Shown: positions 1 to 10,374 of the stretch, one piece after another | Numbering within the stretch: the stretch's first letter is position 1 | How the letters are laid out: each line of letters begins with the position of its first letter | Origin: Triticum aestivum | Taxonomy: Eukaryota > Streptophyta > Magnoliopsida > Poales > Poaceae | DNA length: 64,000 nucleotides | Reading direction: 5' to 3' | NCBI RefSeq assembly: GCF_018294505.1 | Contig: NC_057809.1 | Span: 141,148,979 to 141,212,978, forward strand | Program-made: the position numbers and the translations under genes | The notes under the pieces: generated by a model | Database searches by the model: none | The model's input: the letters and a program-made list of their open reading frames with translations, nothing else | Told to the model about the DNA's origin: nothing

Positions 1-227
1 CCGGCCCTAGAGCCCGACTGGTGGAGGCGTGATCGGCAGCCTCTCCGGATATAGTCCGGCGAGCGTTTTTTCTATTAAACAAACATGGACGTCAGTACAT
101 TTTGAGAAAGACGACAACCACGGAGCGAGGTTTTGTGTCATACCTCTATGCCGGCATCTCCGTCCTGGCCGCCTTCCTTTTTGGCCTACCTGGCTTCGGT
201 GCCTCTTGTTGGCGAGTTGCCGTGGGT

Positions 228-536
228 TCAGCACGGCGTCCCGAATGCCTTCCCTGTAAAACACCATATGTGTATGGTAGGTGAAGTCTCTAAAAGGGGG
301 ATCCTATTTTTGGAGTTGGGATTTTGGTTTTTTCTTATGTGTGATGCAGGGAGCAGTCCGGGATAGTCGGCCATTATGGCCACCATGGCGTCATCGCAGC
401 TCAATTGATAGAATTGCATGTCTATCAGCTCCACGAATATGTCTGAATCCTCTTCGACTCCCGGACCGAGGGCCCGGCCAGGGTCCTCTGGTTGTGGAGA
501 TGGGTTGTCGACCTCCCTTATAGCTTTTCGCAGTTC
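228..536 (-). CDS. E1 antisense gene, exon 2 (partial)
   Basis: Reading the minus strand, an acceptor TTATGGCAG ends at 537 and the open frame that follows starts with ELRKAIREVDNP. It continues through an acidic stretch and VELIDMQFYQLSCDD towards 228. It joins exon 1 (ending at 611) in phase 0 through a 74-nt intron with a GTGAGT donor, the same phase and size class as intron 1 of the related genes in E3 and E4. Where this exon ends is unclear; the frame stays open to about 228, and a Lys/Arg-rich reading at 60-220 may belong to a further exon. The function is unknown. Confidence 0.45.
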   Translation of the reverse strand, partial: ELRKAIREVDNPSPQPEDPGRALGPGVEEDSDIFVELIDMQFYQLSCDDAMVAIMADYPGLLPASHIRKNQNPNSKNRIPLLETSPTIHIWCFTGKAFGTPC

Positions 537-610
537 CTGCCATAAAATGGCAAGGTGAGTACCTACGACGAAGAATGCGGGAAGAATGGGATTAAAGAGG
601 TATAACTCAC

Positions 611-1555
611 CTAGCTTGGAGGGTTGTACATGGAGAATCCATCCCGTGGCTTGATACGGATGAACTCCTCTTCCTCTCCCTTGAACAACTCGGACAGAAT
701 TTTTGCTAAAGCAGCTGCGGAGTTTGGTCCCTTACGCCCGTAGAAGCTGGCATCATCTTCCCTGTTAAAACACCACAGGGGGTGCCCTCGATATTGAAGT
801 GGCTGCACTCCCTGCATTATGCATATTGACATAACCTCGACTATTGTCAATCCTGATTGAGCCAGCGCTTTAATCCAGTTCATCAGGTAAAGGACTTCTC
901 CATTGTCTTCCTCCTGGGGGCTCCGTGGGTGCCAGCTTCGGCGTTTCTTCAGAGGAGCATTGTTGAACTCAGGAAGACCCTGCCGAACAGGGTCTAGAAG
1001 GGGGACGTCCTCCATATAAAACCACTCCGAAGGCCAGTCTTCGGACGTCTTCTTCGGAGTACCGGACATGTATCCGGTTTCGACGATGCACCATATTTCG
1101 ACTCCACCCACTTGATAAAGTGACCCCTTCCGTGTGCGGGGCACAAGGCAAAATAACATTTTCCACAGCTCGAAATGAGCCTTGCAGCCCAGAAATAGCT
1201 CGCAAAGGGCAACATAGCCGGCGATGTGTAATATGGAAGCAGGGGTGAAATTATGCAGTTGAAGGCCGTAAAACTCCAGGAGCCCGTGGAGGAATGGATG
1301 AATTGGAAATCTGAGTCCCCTTAGTAAGTAAGGGACAAGGCACACCCGCTCCCCCTTAGAGGGACTGGGGAAGCTCTCCGCTTGCTCCCCGCCATTATAG
1401 GTGGCGAGCCCGGCTCGGACAGGGACCATATACGCTGGAGGGACAAATCCCTGAGTCTGCAGCTCTACTAATCGACTGTGCGGGACAGAACACCTCTCCC
1501 AATCACCGGGCTTAGGGCTACGGGGGTGGGAGGAGGAGCTGCGGTGGTCGGCCAT
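611..1555 (-). CDS. E1 antisense gene, exon 1: PF04195-like 'putative gypsy type transposon' protein
   Basis: A 314-codon open frame starts at the ATG at 1553-1555. Its middle part has the pattern I associate with PF04195: LRGLRFPIHPFLHGLLEF, then LHNFTPASILHIAGYV, then CELFLGCKAHFELWK (about residues 80-135), followed by a WFYM motif. It runs opposite to the element's LTRs. The last codon is TAG immediately before a GTGAGT donor at 610, which could be a decayed CAG. A TATTAAA at 1641-1647 lies about 90 nt upstream. The protein is clearly homologous to, but much diverged from, exon 1 of the genes in E3 and E4. Despite the Pfam family's old identifier (Transposase_28) there is no evidence of transposase activity, and the role is unknown. 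Confidence 0.65.
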   Translation of the reverse strand: MADHRSSSSHPRSPKPGDWERCSVPHSRLVELQTQGFVPPAYMVPVRAGLATYNGGEQAESFPSPSKGERVCLVPYLLRGLRFPIHPFLHGLLEFYGLQLHNFTPASILHIAGYVALCELFLGCKAHFELWKMLFCLVPRTRKGSLYQVGGVEIWCIVETGYMSGTPKKTSEDWPSEWFYMEDVPLLDPVRQGLPEFNNAPLKKRRSWHPRSPQEEDNGEVLYLMNWIKALAQSGLTIVEVMSICIMQGVQPLQYRGHPLWCFNREDDASFYGRKGPNSAAALAKILSELFKGEEEEFIRIKPRDGFSMYNPPS

Positions 1556-1878
1556 TTTGGAGTGGATTTTTCCAAAGCGCGCTCTGATGGATTCTCGCCG
1601 TGGGAGGATGGTATGGATTGGATCTAAGAATCCCCATCCCTTTAATAGACAATTTATTTACCTGGCTAGGGGGGCGAATGTAAAAACGCCCTGGCTCCTC
1701 GCATTCGTTCGACGCGTGGAAGATAGCCCTTTTGGGCACAGAAGCCAAGAAGTCCAACATTTATGGGGCCGGACACTACTTAACAGATATTCAAGATTTG
1801 GAGAAGAACCGCCTTGCAATGCCGAAGACAATACTGTGCGTCGGACTCAACTTCATTGAAGCCTGGTTCGGGTGCTAC

Positions 1879-2350
1879 TGAGGGAGTCCTGGATTAGGGG
1901 GTCTCCGGACAGCCGGACTATATCCTTTGGCCGGACTGTTGGACTATGAAGATAACAGATTGAATACTTCGTCTCATGTCCGGATGGGACTCTACTTGGC
2001 ATGTAAGGCAAGCTTGGCAATACAGATATGCATATCTCCTCCTTTGCAACTGACCTTGTGTAACCCTAGCCCCCTCCGGTTTCTATATAAACCGGAGGGT
2101 TTTAGTCCGTAGGACCACATACAATCATACCATAGGCTAGCTTCTAGGGTTTAGCCTCTTTGATCTCATGGTAGATCAACTCTTGTAATACTCATATCAT
2201 CAAGAACAATCAAGCAGGACGTAGGATATTACCTCCATCAAGAGGGCCCGAACCTGGGTAAACATCGTGTCCCCTGCCTCATGTTACCATCCGCCTTAGA
2301 CGCACAGTTCGGGACCCCCTACCCGAGATCCTCCGGTTTTGACACCGACA
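1879..2350 (+). repeat. E1 3' LTR, Fatima-like, 472 bp
   Basis: It starts TGAGGGAGTCCTGGATTAGG and ends GACACCGACA (TG...CA). It contains a TCTATATAAACCGG TATA region near 2083-2096. In its diagnostic differences (CTCCGGACAGCC, TTTGGCCGGACTGTTGG) it is closer to the LTRs of E3 than to those of E4. Confidence 0.9.
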
Positions 2351-3731
2351 TTTTGTGTCTCCTTAATTCCTCTGATATCACGGTCTCCCTAAATCTCAAA
2401 AGCTTCATCCACACAAAACTCAACAAGGACTCGTGAGGTAAGTTAGTATAAACCTTATCATACTCTACTGTAGCAAATCACTAAAATTATTATTCAACAT
2501 TGCATACTAAATTCCCCTGCATATTTAATAGTCCTATCCTCAAATAGAATCATTAAAGAAGCAAACATATGTAGACAATGCAAACATAACAGCAATCTGC
2601 CTAAACAGGACAGTCTGTAAAGAGTGCAGCAAGATCCATACTTCCCTACCTCCAAAAATTATGAAATAAAATTCCCACTGTAGTAAATTTATCATATCTT
2701 ATTATGAAAAAGGTTTCAACATTTTATCACATTCTTACTTTTCTAGGTATTTCTTGCAACAGCGGTAAACTTTCTATTTTCAAACAGCAACATGTGGACT
2801 TGTAAAATAGGCATAGTAAAGGCTATCAATGCCAATTTATTGAAATAAAAGATGCAAAACATTGTTCTAAATAACAGCAAGAAAATCCTAACAAAATAAA
2901 TTGACGCTCCAAGCAAAACACATATCATGTGGTGAATAAAAATATAGCTCCAAGTAAAGTTACCGATGAACGAAGACGAAAGAGGGGATGCCTTCCGGGG
3001 CATCCCCAAGTTTAGGCTCTTGGTTGTCCTTCAATATTGCCTTGGGGTTCCTTGGGCATCCCCAAGCTTAGGCTCTTGCCACTCATTATTCCATAGTCCA
3101 TCGAATCTTTACCCAAAACTTGAAAACTTCACAACACAAAACTTAACAGAAAACTCGTAAGCTCTGTTAGTATAAGAAAATAAATCACCACTTAGGTACT
3201 GTTGTGAACTCATTCTAAATTCATATTGGTGTAATATCTACTGTATTCCAACTCATATATTGTGCATACCCTCCGATACTACTCATAGATTCATCAAAAT
3301 AAGCAAACAACACATAGAAAATAGAATCTGTCAAAAACAGAACAATCTGTAGTAATCTGTAGGTTTCGAATACTGCTGTAACTCCAAAAATCCTGAGAAA
3401 TTAGGAAGTCCTAGGGAATTTATTTATTAATCTACTGCAAGTAGAATTGGTATTTTATCACTCTCTGGTAAAAATGAAAATTATTCTCGTGAGCGCTAAA
3501 GTTTCTGTTTTTTACACCAACATCAAATAACAATCACCCAAGAAGATCCTAAAGGCTTTACTTGGCACAAACACTAATTAAAACATAAAAAACACAATCA
3601 TAACACAGGATAGATGATTAATTTATTACTAAACAGGAACAGAAAGCAAGGAGCAAAAATAAAATTGGGTTGCCTCCCAACAAGCGTTATCGTTTAACGC
3701 CCCTAGCTAGGCATGATGATTCCAAGGATGC
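2351..3731 (-). repeat. E2 3' non-coding region with two diverged copies of a ~0.7 kb unit
   Basis: No coding region is supported here. Two diverged copies of one unit can be followed: around 2408-2740 (CACAAAACTCAACAAGGACT, later ACTGTAGTAAATTTATCA) and around 3110-3470 (CACAAAACTTAACAGAAAAC, later ACTGCAAGTAGAATTGGTA). The motif GCATCCCCAAG(C/T)TTAGGCTCTTG occurs twice, at about 3001 and 3058. Read on the minus strand it gives G-rich runs like the polypurine tract of these elements. Confidence 0.5.
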
Positions 3732-4619
3732 TCACATAAAAGATAAGAATTGAAACATAAAGAGAGCATCATGAAGAATATGACTAGCACATTTAAGTCT
3801 AACCCACTTCCTATGCATAGGGATTTTGTGAGAAAACAACTTGTGGGAACAAGAATCAACTTGCATAGGAAAGGAAAACAAGCATAACTTCAAGATTTTA
3901 AGCACATAGAGAGGAAACTTGATATTATTGCAATTCCTACAAGCATATATTCCTCCCTTATAATAATTTTCAGTAGCATCATGAATGAATTCAACAATAT
4001 AACTATCACATAAAGCATTCTTTCCATGATCCCCAAGCATAGAAATTTCATTACTCTCCGCATAAGCAAATCTATCCTCATTAATAGTAGTGTGGGCAAA
4101 CTCAACAAAATAACTATCATGTGAAGCATAATCCAATTGAAAGTTAAAATCATGATGACAAGTTTCATGGATATCATTATTCTTTATAGCATACACGTCA
4201 TCACAATAATCACCATAGATAGCAACTTTGTTCTCATAATCAATTGGAGCCTCTTCCAAAATAGTGGAATCATTACTAAATAAAGTCATGACCTCTCCAA
4301 ATCCACTTTTATCAATATAATCATTATAAATAGGAGGCATGCTATCATCATAATAAATTTGCTCATCAAAACTTAGGGGACAAAAAATATCATCTTCATC
4401 AAACATAGCTTCCCCAAGCTTGTGGCTTTGCATATCATTAGCATCATGGATATTCAAGGAATTCATATTAACAACATTCCAATCATCCTCATCATTCAAA
4501 TATTTAGTGCCAAACATTCTAATGCATTCTTCTTCTAGCACTTGAGCACAATTATCGAAATCCTTATTCTCACGAAATACATTAAAAAGATGAAGCATAT
4601 GAGGCATCCTTAATTCCAT
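3732..4619 (-). CDS. E2 acidic 295-residue extra ORF of an Athila-like element, function unknown
   Basis: The frame is uninterrupted from an ATG at 4617-4619, only about 95 nt downstream of the primer-binding site. The N-terminal two thirds is Asp/Glu/Asn-rich (for example NDEDDWNVVNM and FDEDDIFCPLSFDEQ). The C-terminal third turns basic and hydrophobic: YACRNCNNIKFPLYVLKI, a Leu/Phe-rich run that could span or touch a membrane, and HRKWVRLKCASH with conserved-looking Cys/His. I recall this C-terminal pattern from wheat Athila-like elements, where it lies 3' of integrase. It is not gag, protease, RT, RNase H or integrase, and I know no assigned function. An intact frame in such a stripped element is unusual. 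The ORF fragment at 47451-47735 may belong to the same kind of extra ORF. Confidence 0.6.
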   Translation of the reverse strand: MELRMPHMLHLFNVFRENKDFDNCAQVLEEECIRMFGTKYLNDEDDWNVVNMNSLNIHDANDMQSHKLGEAMFDEDDIFCPLSFDEQIYYDDSMPPIYNDYIDKSGFGEVMTLFSNDSTILEEAPIDYENKVAIYGDYCDDVYAIKNNDIHETCHHDFNFQLDYASHDSYFVEFAHTTINEDRFAYAESNEISMLGDHGKNALCDSYIVEFIHDATENYYKGGIYACRNCNNIKFPLYVLKILKLCLFSFPMQVDSCSHKLFSHKIPMHRKWVRLKCASHILHDALFMFQFLSFM

Positions 4620-4713
4620 TTTTTGTAGTTTTATTTTATAGACTAAACTAGTGATAAAACAAGAAACTAAAATATTTGATTGCTAGATCTAAAGATATAC
4701 CTTCAAGCGCTAA

Positions 4714-4733
4714 CCTCCCCGGCAACGACGCCA
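4714..4733 (-). other. E2 primer-binding site, tRNA-Asp type
   Basis: The minus strand reads TGGCGTCGTTGCCGGGGAGG. This matches the complement of the 3' end of plant tRNA-Asp (TGGCGCCGTTGCCGGG) except for one T/C difference. It lies 11 nt downstream of the LTR end. Confidence 0.8.
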
Positions 4734-4743
4734 GAAAAGAGCT

Positions 4744-6424
4744 TGACGTCTACTACACAACCTTCTTCTTGTAGACGCTGTTGGGCCTCCAAGTGCAAAG
4801 GTTTGTAGGACAGTAGCAAATTTCCGTCAAGTGGATGACCTGAGGTTTATCAATCCATGGGAGGCGTAGGATGAAGATGGTCTCTCTCAAACAACGCTGC
4901 AACCAAATAACAAAGAGTCTCTTGTGTCCCCAACACACCCAATACAATGGTAAATTCTATAGGTGCACTAATTCGGCAAAGAGATGGTGATACAAGTGCA
5001 ATATGGATAGTAGATAATGGTTTTTGTAATCTAAAAATATAAAAACAGCAAGGTAACTAATGATAAAAGTGAGCATAAACGGTATTGCAATGCTAGGAAA
5101 CAAGGCCTAGGGTTCATACTTTCACTAGTGCAAGTTCTCTCAACAATAATAACATAATTGGATCATTTAACTATCCCTCAGCATGCAACAAAGAGTCACT
5201 CCAAAGTCACTAATAGCAGAGAACAAACGAAGAGATTATTATAGGGTACGAAACCACCTCAAAGTTATCCTTTTTGATCGATCTATACAAGAGTCCCTAG
5301 TAAAATAACACGAAGCAATTCTTTCCATTCAATCTATCATAGAGTTTGTACTAGAATAACACCTTGAGACACAAATCAACCAAAACCCTAATGTCACCTA
5401 GATACTCCAATGTCACCTCAAGTATCCGTGGGTATGATTATACGATATGCATCACACAATCTCAGATTCATCTATTCAAACCTACACAAAGTACTTCAAA
5501 GAGTGCCCCAAAGTTTCTACCGGAGAGTCAAGACGAAAATGTGTGCCAACCCCTATGCAAAAGTTCACGAGGTCACGGAACTCGCAAGTTGATCACCAAA
5601 ACATACATCAAGTGGATCACGTGATATCCCATTGTGACCACAGATAAGCACATGCAAGACATACATCAAGTGTTCTCAAATCCTTAAAGACTCAATCCGA
5701 TAAGATAACTTCAAAGGGAAAACTCAATTCATCACAAGAGAGTAGAGGGGGAGAAACATCATAAGATCCAACTATAATAGAAAAGCTCGCAATACATCAA
5801 GATCCTGCCAACTCAAGAACACGGGAGAGAGAGAGAGATCAAACACATAGCTACTTGTACATACCCTCAGCCCCGAGGGTGGACTACTCCCTCCTTGTCA
5901 TGGAGAGCGCCGGGATGATGAAGATGGCCACCAGAGAGGGATTCCCTCTCTGTCAGGGTGCTGGAACGGGTCTAGATAGGTTTTCGGTGGCTACAGAGGC
6001 TTCTGGCGGCGGAACTCCCAATCTATTCTGCTCTCTGATGTTTTTAGGGTATAGGGATATATATAGGCAAAAGAAGTCGGTCAGGGGAGCCACGAGGGTG
6101 GGGGTATGCCCAGGGGGGTAGGGCGCGCCTCCCTGCCTCGTGGCCACCTTGAAGCGTCCTTGACTTCAACTCCAAGTCTCCTAGATCACGTTGATTCCAA
6201 AAATCACGCTCCCGAAGGTTTCATTCCGTTTGGACTCCGTTTGATATTCCTTTTCTGCGAAACATTGAAACAAGGGAAAAAACAGAAACTGGCACTAGGC
6301 TCTGGGTTAATAGGTTAGTCCCAAAAATAATATAAAATTGCATAATAAAGCCCATAAACATCCAAAACAGATAATGTTATAGCATGGAACAATCAAAAAT
6401 TATAGATACATTGGAGAAGTATCA
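4744..6424 (-). repeat. E2 5' LTR, about 1.68 kb
   Basis: The minus strand starts TGATACTTCTCCAATGTATC at 6424 and ends ...GACGTCA at 4744. A TATATATA box lies near 6055-6070, just downstream (minus sense) of a GC-rich U3 segment with GGCGCGCC-like motifs. No gene is supported inside it; short open frames on either strand are incidental. Confidence 0.75.
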
Positions 6425-9178
6425 AAGAGTTGTGACCAGTCGCCACACCAGAATTTAATATCAGGAAAATTGTCAAGTTGCACCATGAAGATCTGCTGAG
6501 AATACATTATATCTATTGGAAGTAGAGGTGTACTATTCGTTATATTAAGGTGGGTGAGGAGAATTCCAGGTTTTCTCATGCAATGGCCTCTGAACTTTTG
6601 CGCAGGAATACTATTGCTAGTCTCTCTGTTGTAGGCAGTGATCCAGTTTCAGGCCATTCCCAAATGGCGGGAAATCTTTGGTCATGTTTTAAAAATAGAA
6701 TGGGCCAGGCCCAGGGGATAAATATGGGCTTTGATCTGTAGCACCTCATACAACCAGTTCCTGGCCTATAGTGTTTGTTTGAACCTTTCTCTGCTGATGA
6801 AATCAACACTGTTCTGAAGGAACTGCCGACTAATAGAGCTCCTGGGCCTAATGGATTTAATGGTCTCTTTGTCAAGAAGTGTTGGCCTATCATCGAGAAG
6901 GATTTTTTGAAGCTAATCCAAGACTTTTATGATGGCAAGTTATCTCTGGGGAATATCAATGGCTCTCTGATAACCTTGATTCCAAAGATGTCTCCTGGAG
7001 GACCTGAGGATTTTAGGCCCGTTTCTTTGGCTAACACATGCTTAAAGTTTCTTACAAAGCTCCTGGAAAATAGGTTGCAAAAGGTCATCCTTCAGTGCAT
7101 TCACAAGAACCAGTATGGGTTTTTGAAGAGTAGATCAATACAAGACTGCCTGGATTGAGCTTTTGAGTATATACATCAATGTAAATAGTCCAAGAAGCCT
7201 ATCATCATTTTGAAGCTGGATTTTGCCAAAGCTTTTGACACTATGGAGCATGAGCTTATTCTGCAAATCCTCTAGCACAAAGGTTTTGATGCAAAGTGGA
7301 TTGCTTGGATCAAAGAGATCCTCTCCTCTGGATCATCTTCTGTGCTTCTCAATGGTGTGCCTGGTAAACAGTTCAAATGCAAATGTGGGGTTAGACAAGG
7401 GGACCCTCTGTCCCCACTCCTGTTTGTTATAGCTGCTAATCTTCTTCAATCAGTTGTTAATGATATGCTGGCTAGGGGAGTTTTAACTCTCCCAATCCCA
7501 TCCCATGACACTAATTTTCCTATTATTCAGTATGCATATGACACCATAATAATCCTCTCTGCAGTGGAAGATCAATTAGTTGCTCTTAAGAACATGCTCC
7601 ATATTTTTCAGCAGTTAACTGGTCTGAAGGTGAATTTTGGCAAGTCATCAATGGTGCCCCTAAATATTGACCCAGCTGAAGCACGAAGGCTATCAAACAT
7701 TTTGGTTGTAAGTTAGAGTGGTTGCCTTTCACTTATCTAGGCCTGCCTCTTGGGAAAACAAGACCTAAAATAAGTGACTTAATGCCTTTGGTAGACAGCA
7801 TTGAAAGAAGGTTATCTGTCAGCTCTGCCATGGTAAATCAAGGTTCCAGATTGCAACTGCTCACATCAGTGCTCACTTCAATGCCTATATATTTCCTCTG
7901 TAGTTTGCAAATTCCCCCTGGTATTATCAAGCAGCTGGATAGGATTTTTAGGCAATGTCTTTGGAGGGGAAATTATGATGTACCTAAGCAGTCCTTAGCT
8001 GCCTAGGTCCTAGTTTGCAGACCTAAGGATAAAGGAGGTTTAGGTATTCTTAATTTGAATATTCAGAACCAAGGGCTTTTTCTCAAGCATCTGCACAAGT
8101 TTTATAATAAAATGACTGTCCCATGGGTTCAGTTGATCTGGGATAATTATTATGATGGAGTTGTCCCTCATGCCACAGTGCTCACTTGCTCCTTTTGGTG
8201 GAAGGATGTCCTCAAACTTGCTGGCCATTACATGTCAATTGCCTCAGTGCATATCAATATGGGGGATTCCGCTCTTTTCTGGCTTGATGCTTGGCATGTG
8301 GGTGGCTCTTCCAGGCCTTTGAATATCAGATTACCAAGGCTCTTCTCTTTTGTTTTGGATGACAAGGTTTCTGTCAGGGACTTCATTCAAAACCAAGATC
8401 TGTTCTCCATGTTCCATTTGCCAATATCACAGGAGGCAACATCTGAATTGGAGATCTTAGAAGCATGGTTGCTAAATCTACAGAGAGATCCTTCCTTGCC
8501 CGATGTCTGGATATGGCCTGGAAAGTCTGTACAATATTCAGCAAAAAGTTTTTATGACATCATGCATACACACCTTCCAGTTGTCCAACCTTGTAAGTGG
8601 TTATGGAAGAGCAGGTGCACTATCAAAATCAAAGTTTTTGGCTGGCTTGTTTTCTTTGATAGGCTTAACACGAAGGACATGTTGGCCAGATGGCATTGGA
8701 GGTCCCCTTTGGATGACAATCTATGTGTCATCTGCAATGCTTATGTCTATGAAGATAGAGCCCATCTCTTCTTCCAATGTAATTTCAGCTACAGGGTTTG
8801 GAACTACTTACAAATTGATTGGAGCCATGGCTCTAATATCCAGCAATGTATCTCCCAAGCAAGACAGAGATTCGGCCACCCTTCTTCTTTGAGGTGATGC
8901 TCACAGCTGCCTGGAATATATGGATCTTGAGGAATGGGAGAACTTTCAGAGGGGCAAGGGCTACTTTTGCTGCATGGAGATGTAATTTTGTACATGATAT
9001 TCTTTTACTATCTCATAGAATCAAAGATAGCATTAAGCATAGGCTTGTAGATTGGGTGAATGCCCTCATGTAAATGTAAGTCCTCTCTAACCTAGTTTAG
9101 GCTATTAACTTTTAAGACCTCCTTTGTACAGTTTACTTGTTTTTATGATTTAATAAAGGACTGTGGGATTTTTACACT
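6425..9178 (+). mobile_element. 5'-truncated LINE (non-LTR retrotransposon)
   Basis: Plus-strand sequence from 6425 encodes a run of broken frames in LINE ORF2 order: linker before RT, RT, then zf-RVT. It ends in a short 3' UTR with an AATAAA near 9151. No endonuclease or ORF1 is present; the 5' part is cut off where E2 begins at 6424. Its 3' end abuts truncated E5 LTR sequence near 9178. The simplest reading is that the LINE inserted into E5's LTR and was later split by E2. Confidence 0.75.
6430..9073 (+). pseudogene. LINE ORF2 remnant: reverse transcriptase plus zf-RVT
   Basis: Residues typical of plant LINE RT appear in order: VGEENSRFSHAMASE (about 6550), FEPFSADEINTVL and NRAPGPNGFNGLFVKK (6775-6880), GPEDFRPVSLANTCLKF (about 7000), LDFAKAFDTMEHELI (about 7215), [13 protein letters not shown] (about 7390) and FTYLGLPLG (about 7725). 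From about 8000 to 8890 comes the region ending in a zinc-binding zf-RVT-like segment (CKWLWKSRC, CVICNAYVYEDRAHLFFQC). The catalytic YADD is changed to YAYD (codon 7537-7539). In-frame stops occur near 7156, 7190, 7275, 7713 and 8004. The copy is dead. Confidence 0.8.
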
Positions 9179-9589
9179 ACAGTAAATATTCAAAACACAA
9201 CAACATGCAATCAACACTACTAGTCACCCACAAGCACCAATCTATAGTTTTGATACAAAGATTGAACACCAGAGATGAACTAGGGTTTGAGAGGAGATGG
9301 TGTTGTTCAAGATGTTGACGGAGATTGCCCTCCCCAAGATGGGAAAGTTGTTGGTGATGATGATGACGATGGTTTTTCCCTCCGGGAGGGAAGTTCCCCC
9401 GGCGGAATCGCTCCGCCGAAGGGCAAAAGTGCTCCTGACCAAGTTCCTCCTTGAGATGGCGGTGCTCCGTCCCGAAAGTCCTCCCCTTATTTTTTTCTAG
9501 GTCAAAATGACTTCTATACCAGAAGATGGGCACCGGAGGTGCGCTGGGCTGAGCACAACCCACCAGGGCGCGCCTGGGGGGACAGGCGC
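9179..9589 (-). repeat. E5 3' LTR, distal segment (split by E3)
   Basis: This is the continuation of the LTR that begins at 32731. The sequence before E3 ends ...GGGACAGGCGC and the sequence after E3 resumes GGCGCACCCTAG, with GGCGC as target-site duplication. On the minus strand it contains a TATAGAA near 9515, a leader-like stretch (GGGAACTTCCCTCCCGGAGG) and CAAACCCTAGTTCATCTC. It stops at about 9179 at the LINE, so the last part of the LTR is missing here. Confidence 0.7.
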
Positions 9590-10059
9590 TGAGGGAGTCC
9601 TGGATTAGGGGGTCTCCGGACAGCCGGACTATATCCTTTGGACGGACTGTTGGACTATGAAGATGCTAGATTGAAGACTTCGTCCCATGTCTGGATGGGA
9701 CTCTCCTTGGCGTGGAAGGCAAGCTTGGCAATACGGATATGTAGACCTCCTCCCTTGTAACCAACTCTGTGTAGCCCTAGCCCCCTCAGGTGTCTATATA
9801 AACCGGAGGGTTTAGTCCGTAGGACAACAACAATCATACCATAGGCTAGCTTCTAGGGTTTAACCTCTATGATCTCGTGGTATATCAACTCTTGTAATAC
9901 TCATATCATCAAGATCAATCTAGCAGGACATAGGGTATTACCTCCATCGAGAGGGCCCGAACCTGGGTAAACATCGTGTCCCCCGCCTCCTGTTACCATC
10001 CACCTTAGACGCACAGTTCGGGACCCCCTACTTGAGATCCGCCGGTTTTGACACCGGCA
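9590..10059 (+). repeat. E3 5' LTR, 470 bp
   Basis: It starts TGAGGGAGTCCTGGATTAGG and ends GACACCGGCA. A TATATAAA promoter box is at 9795-9802. The following TTGGTGCTTTCATTGAGAG is the probable primer-binding site; I did not assign the tRNA. Confidence 0.92.
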
Positions 10060-10106
10060 TTGGTGCTTTCATTGAGAGTTCCACTGTGCCGTCACCATAA
10101 GGCTTG

Positions 10107-10374
10107 ATGGCTCCTTCGATCATCGGTAACGATGCGGTCTAGGGTGAGGTTTTCCTCCCCGGACAGATCTTCGTATTCGGCGGTTTCGCACTGCGGGCCA
10201 ACTCGCTTGGCCAACTGGAGCAGATCGAGAGCTACACCCCTGGCCATCAGGTCAGGTCGGAAACTTAAACTACACTACCGACATCCGCGGAGACTTGATC
10301 TTCGACAGATTCGAGCCCATGTCAGGTGTGCCGCATGATCACGACGAGCATGATTTAGCTCTGCCGTCGGACAG
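10107..10374 (+). pseudogene. E3 gag, N-terminal segment
   Basis: The ATG at 10107 starts a frame that parallels the N-terminus of E4 gag (MAPSIIGNDAV here against MASPIINSDAI in E4). A TAG follows at codon 12, and the frame shifts near 10255 after FLPGQIFVFGGFALRANSLG. E4 interrupts the gene at 10374/10375. It continues at 19451 and again at 23672. Confidence 0.8.

Larger units (their letters stand above)
1..2350 (+). mobile_element. E1: 3' part of a Fatima-like gypsy LTR retrotransposon
   Basis: The window opens inside this element, whose 5' part lies further left. What is present is an antisense gene (exons near 228-536 and 611-1555), a purine-rich stretch ending in a GGTTCGGGTGCTAC motif just before the LTR, and a complete 3' LTR at 1879-2350. 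The LTR is near-identical in layout to those of E3 and E4. The 1760-1878 segment before the LTR (CCGGACACTAC, then GCCTTGCAATGCCGAAGA) recurs before the 3' LTRs of E3 and E4, tying the three together. No gag or pol of this copy is visible. It appears to be inserted into E2; the other E2 flank and the TSD cannot be checked here. The name Fatima is from memory. Confidence 0.8.
2351..6424 (-). mobile_element. E2: internally deleted Athila-like gypsy element
   Basis: On the minus strand the order is 5' LTR (6424 to 4744), tRNA-Asp-type primer-binding site (4733 to 4714), one ORF (4619 to 3732) and 3' non-coding sequence to 2351, where E1 interrupts it. Neither gag nor any pol domain lies between the primer-binding site and the ORF, so this is a non-autonomous or deleted form. 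Its LTR start, TGATACTTCTCCAATGTATC, resembles that of E7. The 3' LTR would lie left of E1, outside the window. At its other end it abuts LINE coding sequence with no spacer, so it probably inserted into that LINE. Confidence 0.75.

Noticed and set aside
611..1555. PF04195 domain taken as a true DNA transposase
   Set aside because: The family label is historical. No catalytic motif is seen, and the gene lies within an LTR retrotransposon with perfect LTR structure in the E3 and E4 cases.
9177..9563. Minus-strand frame of 128 codons
   Set aside because: It lies wholly in the split E5 LTR and continues LTR leader sequence; there is no domain.
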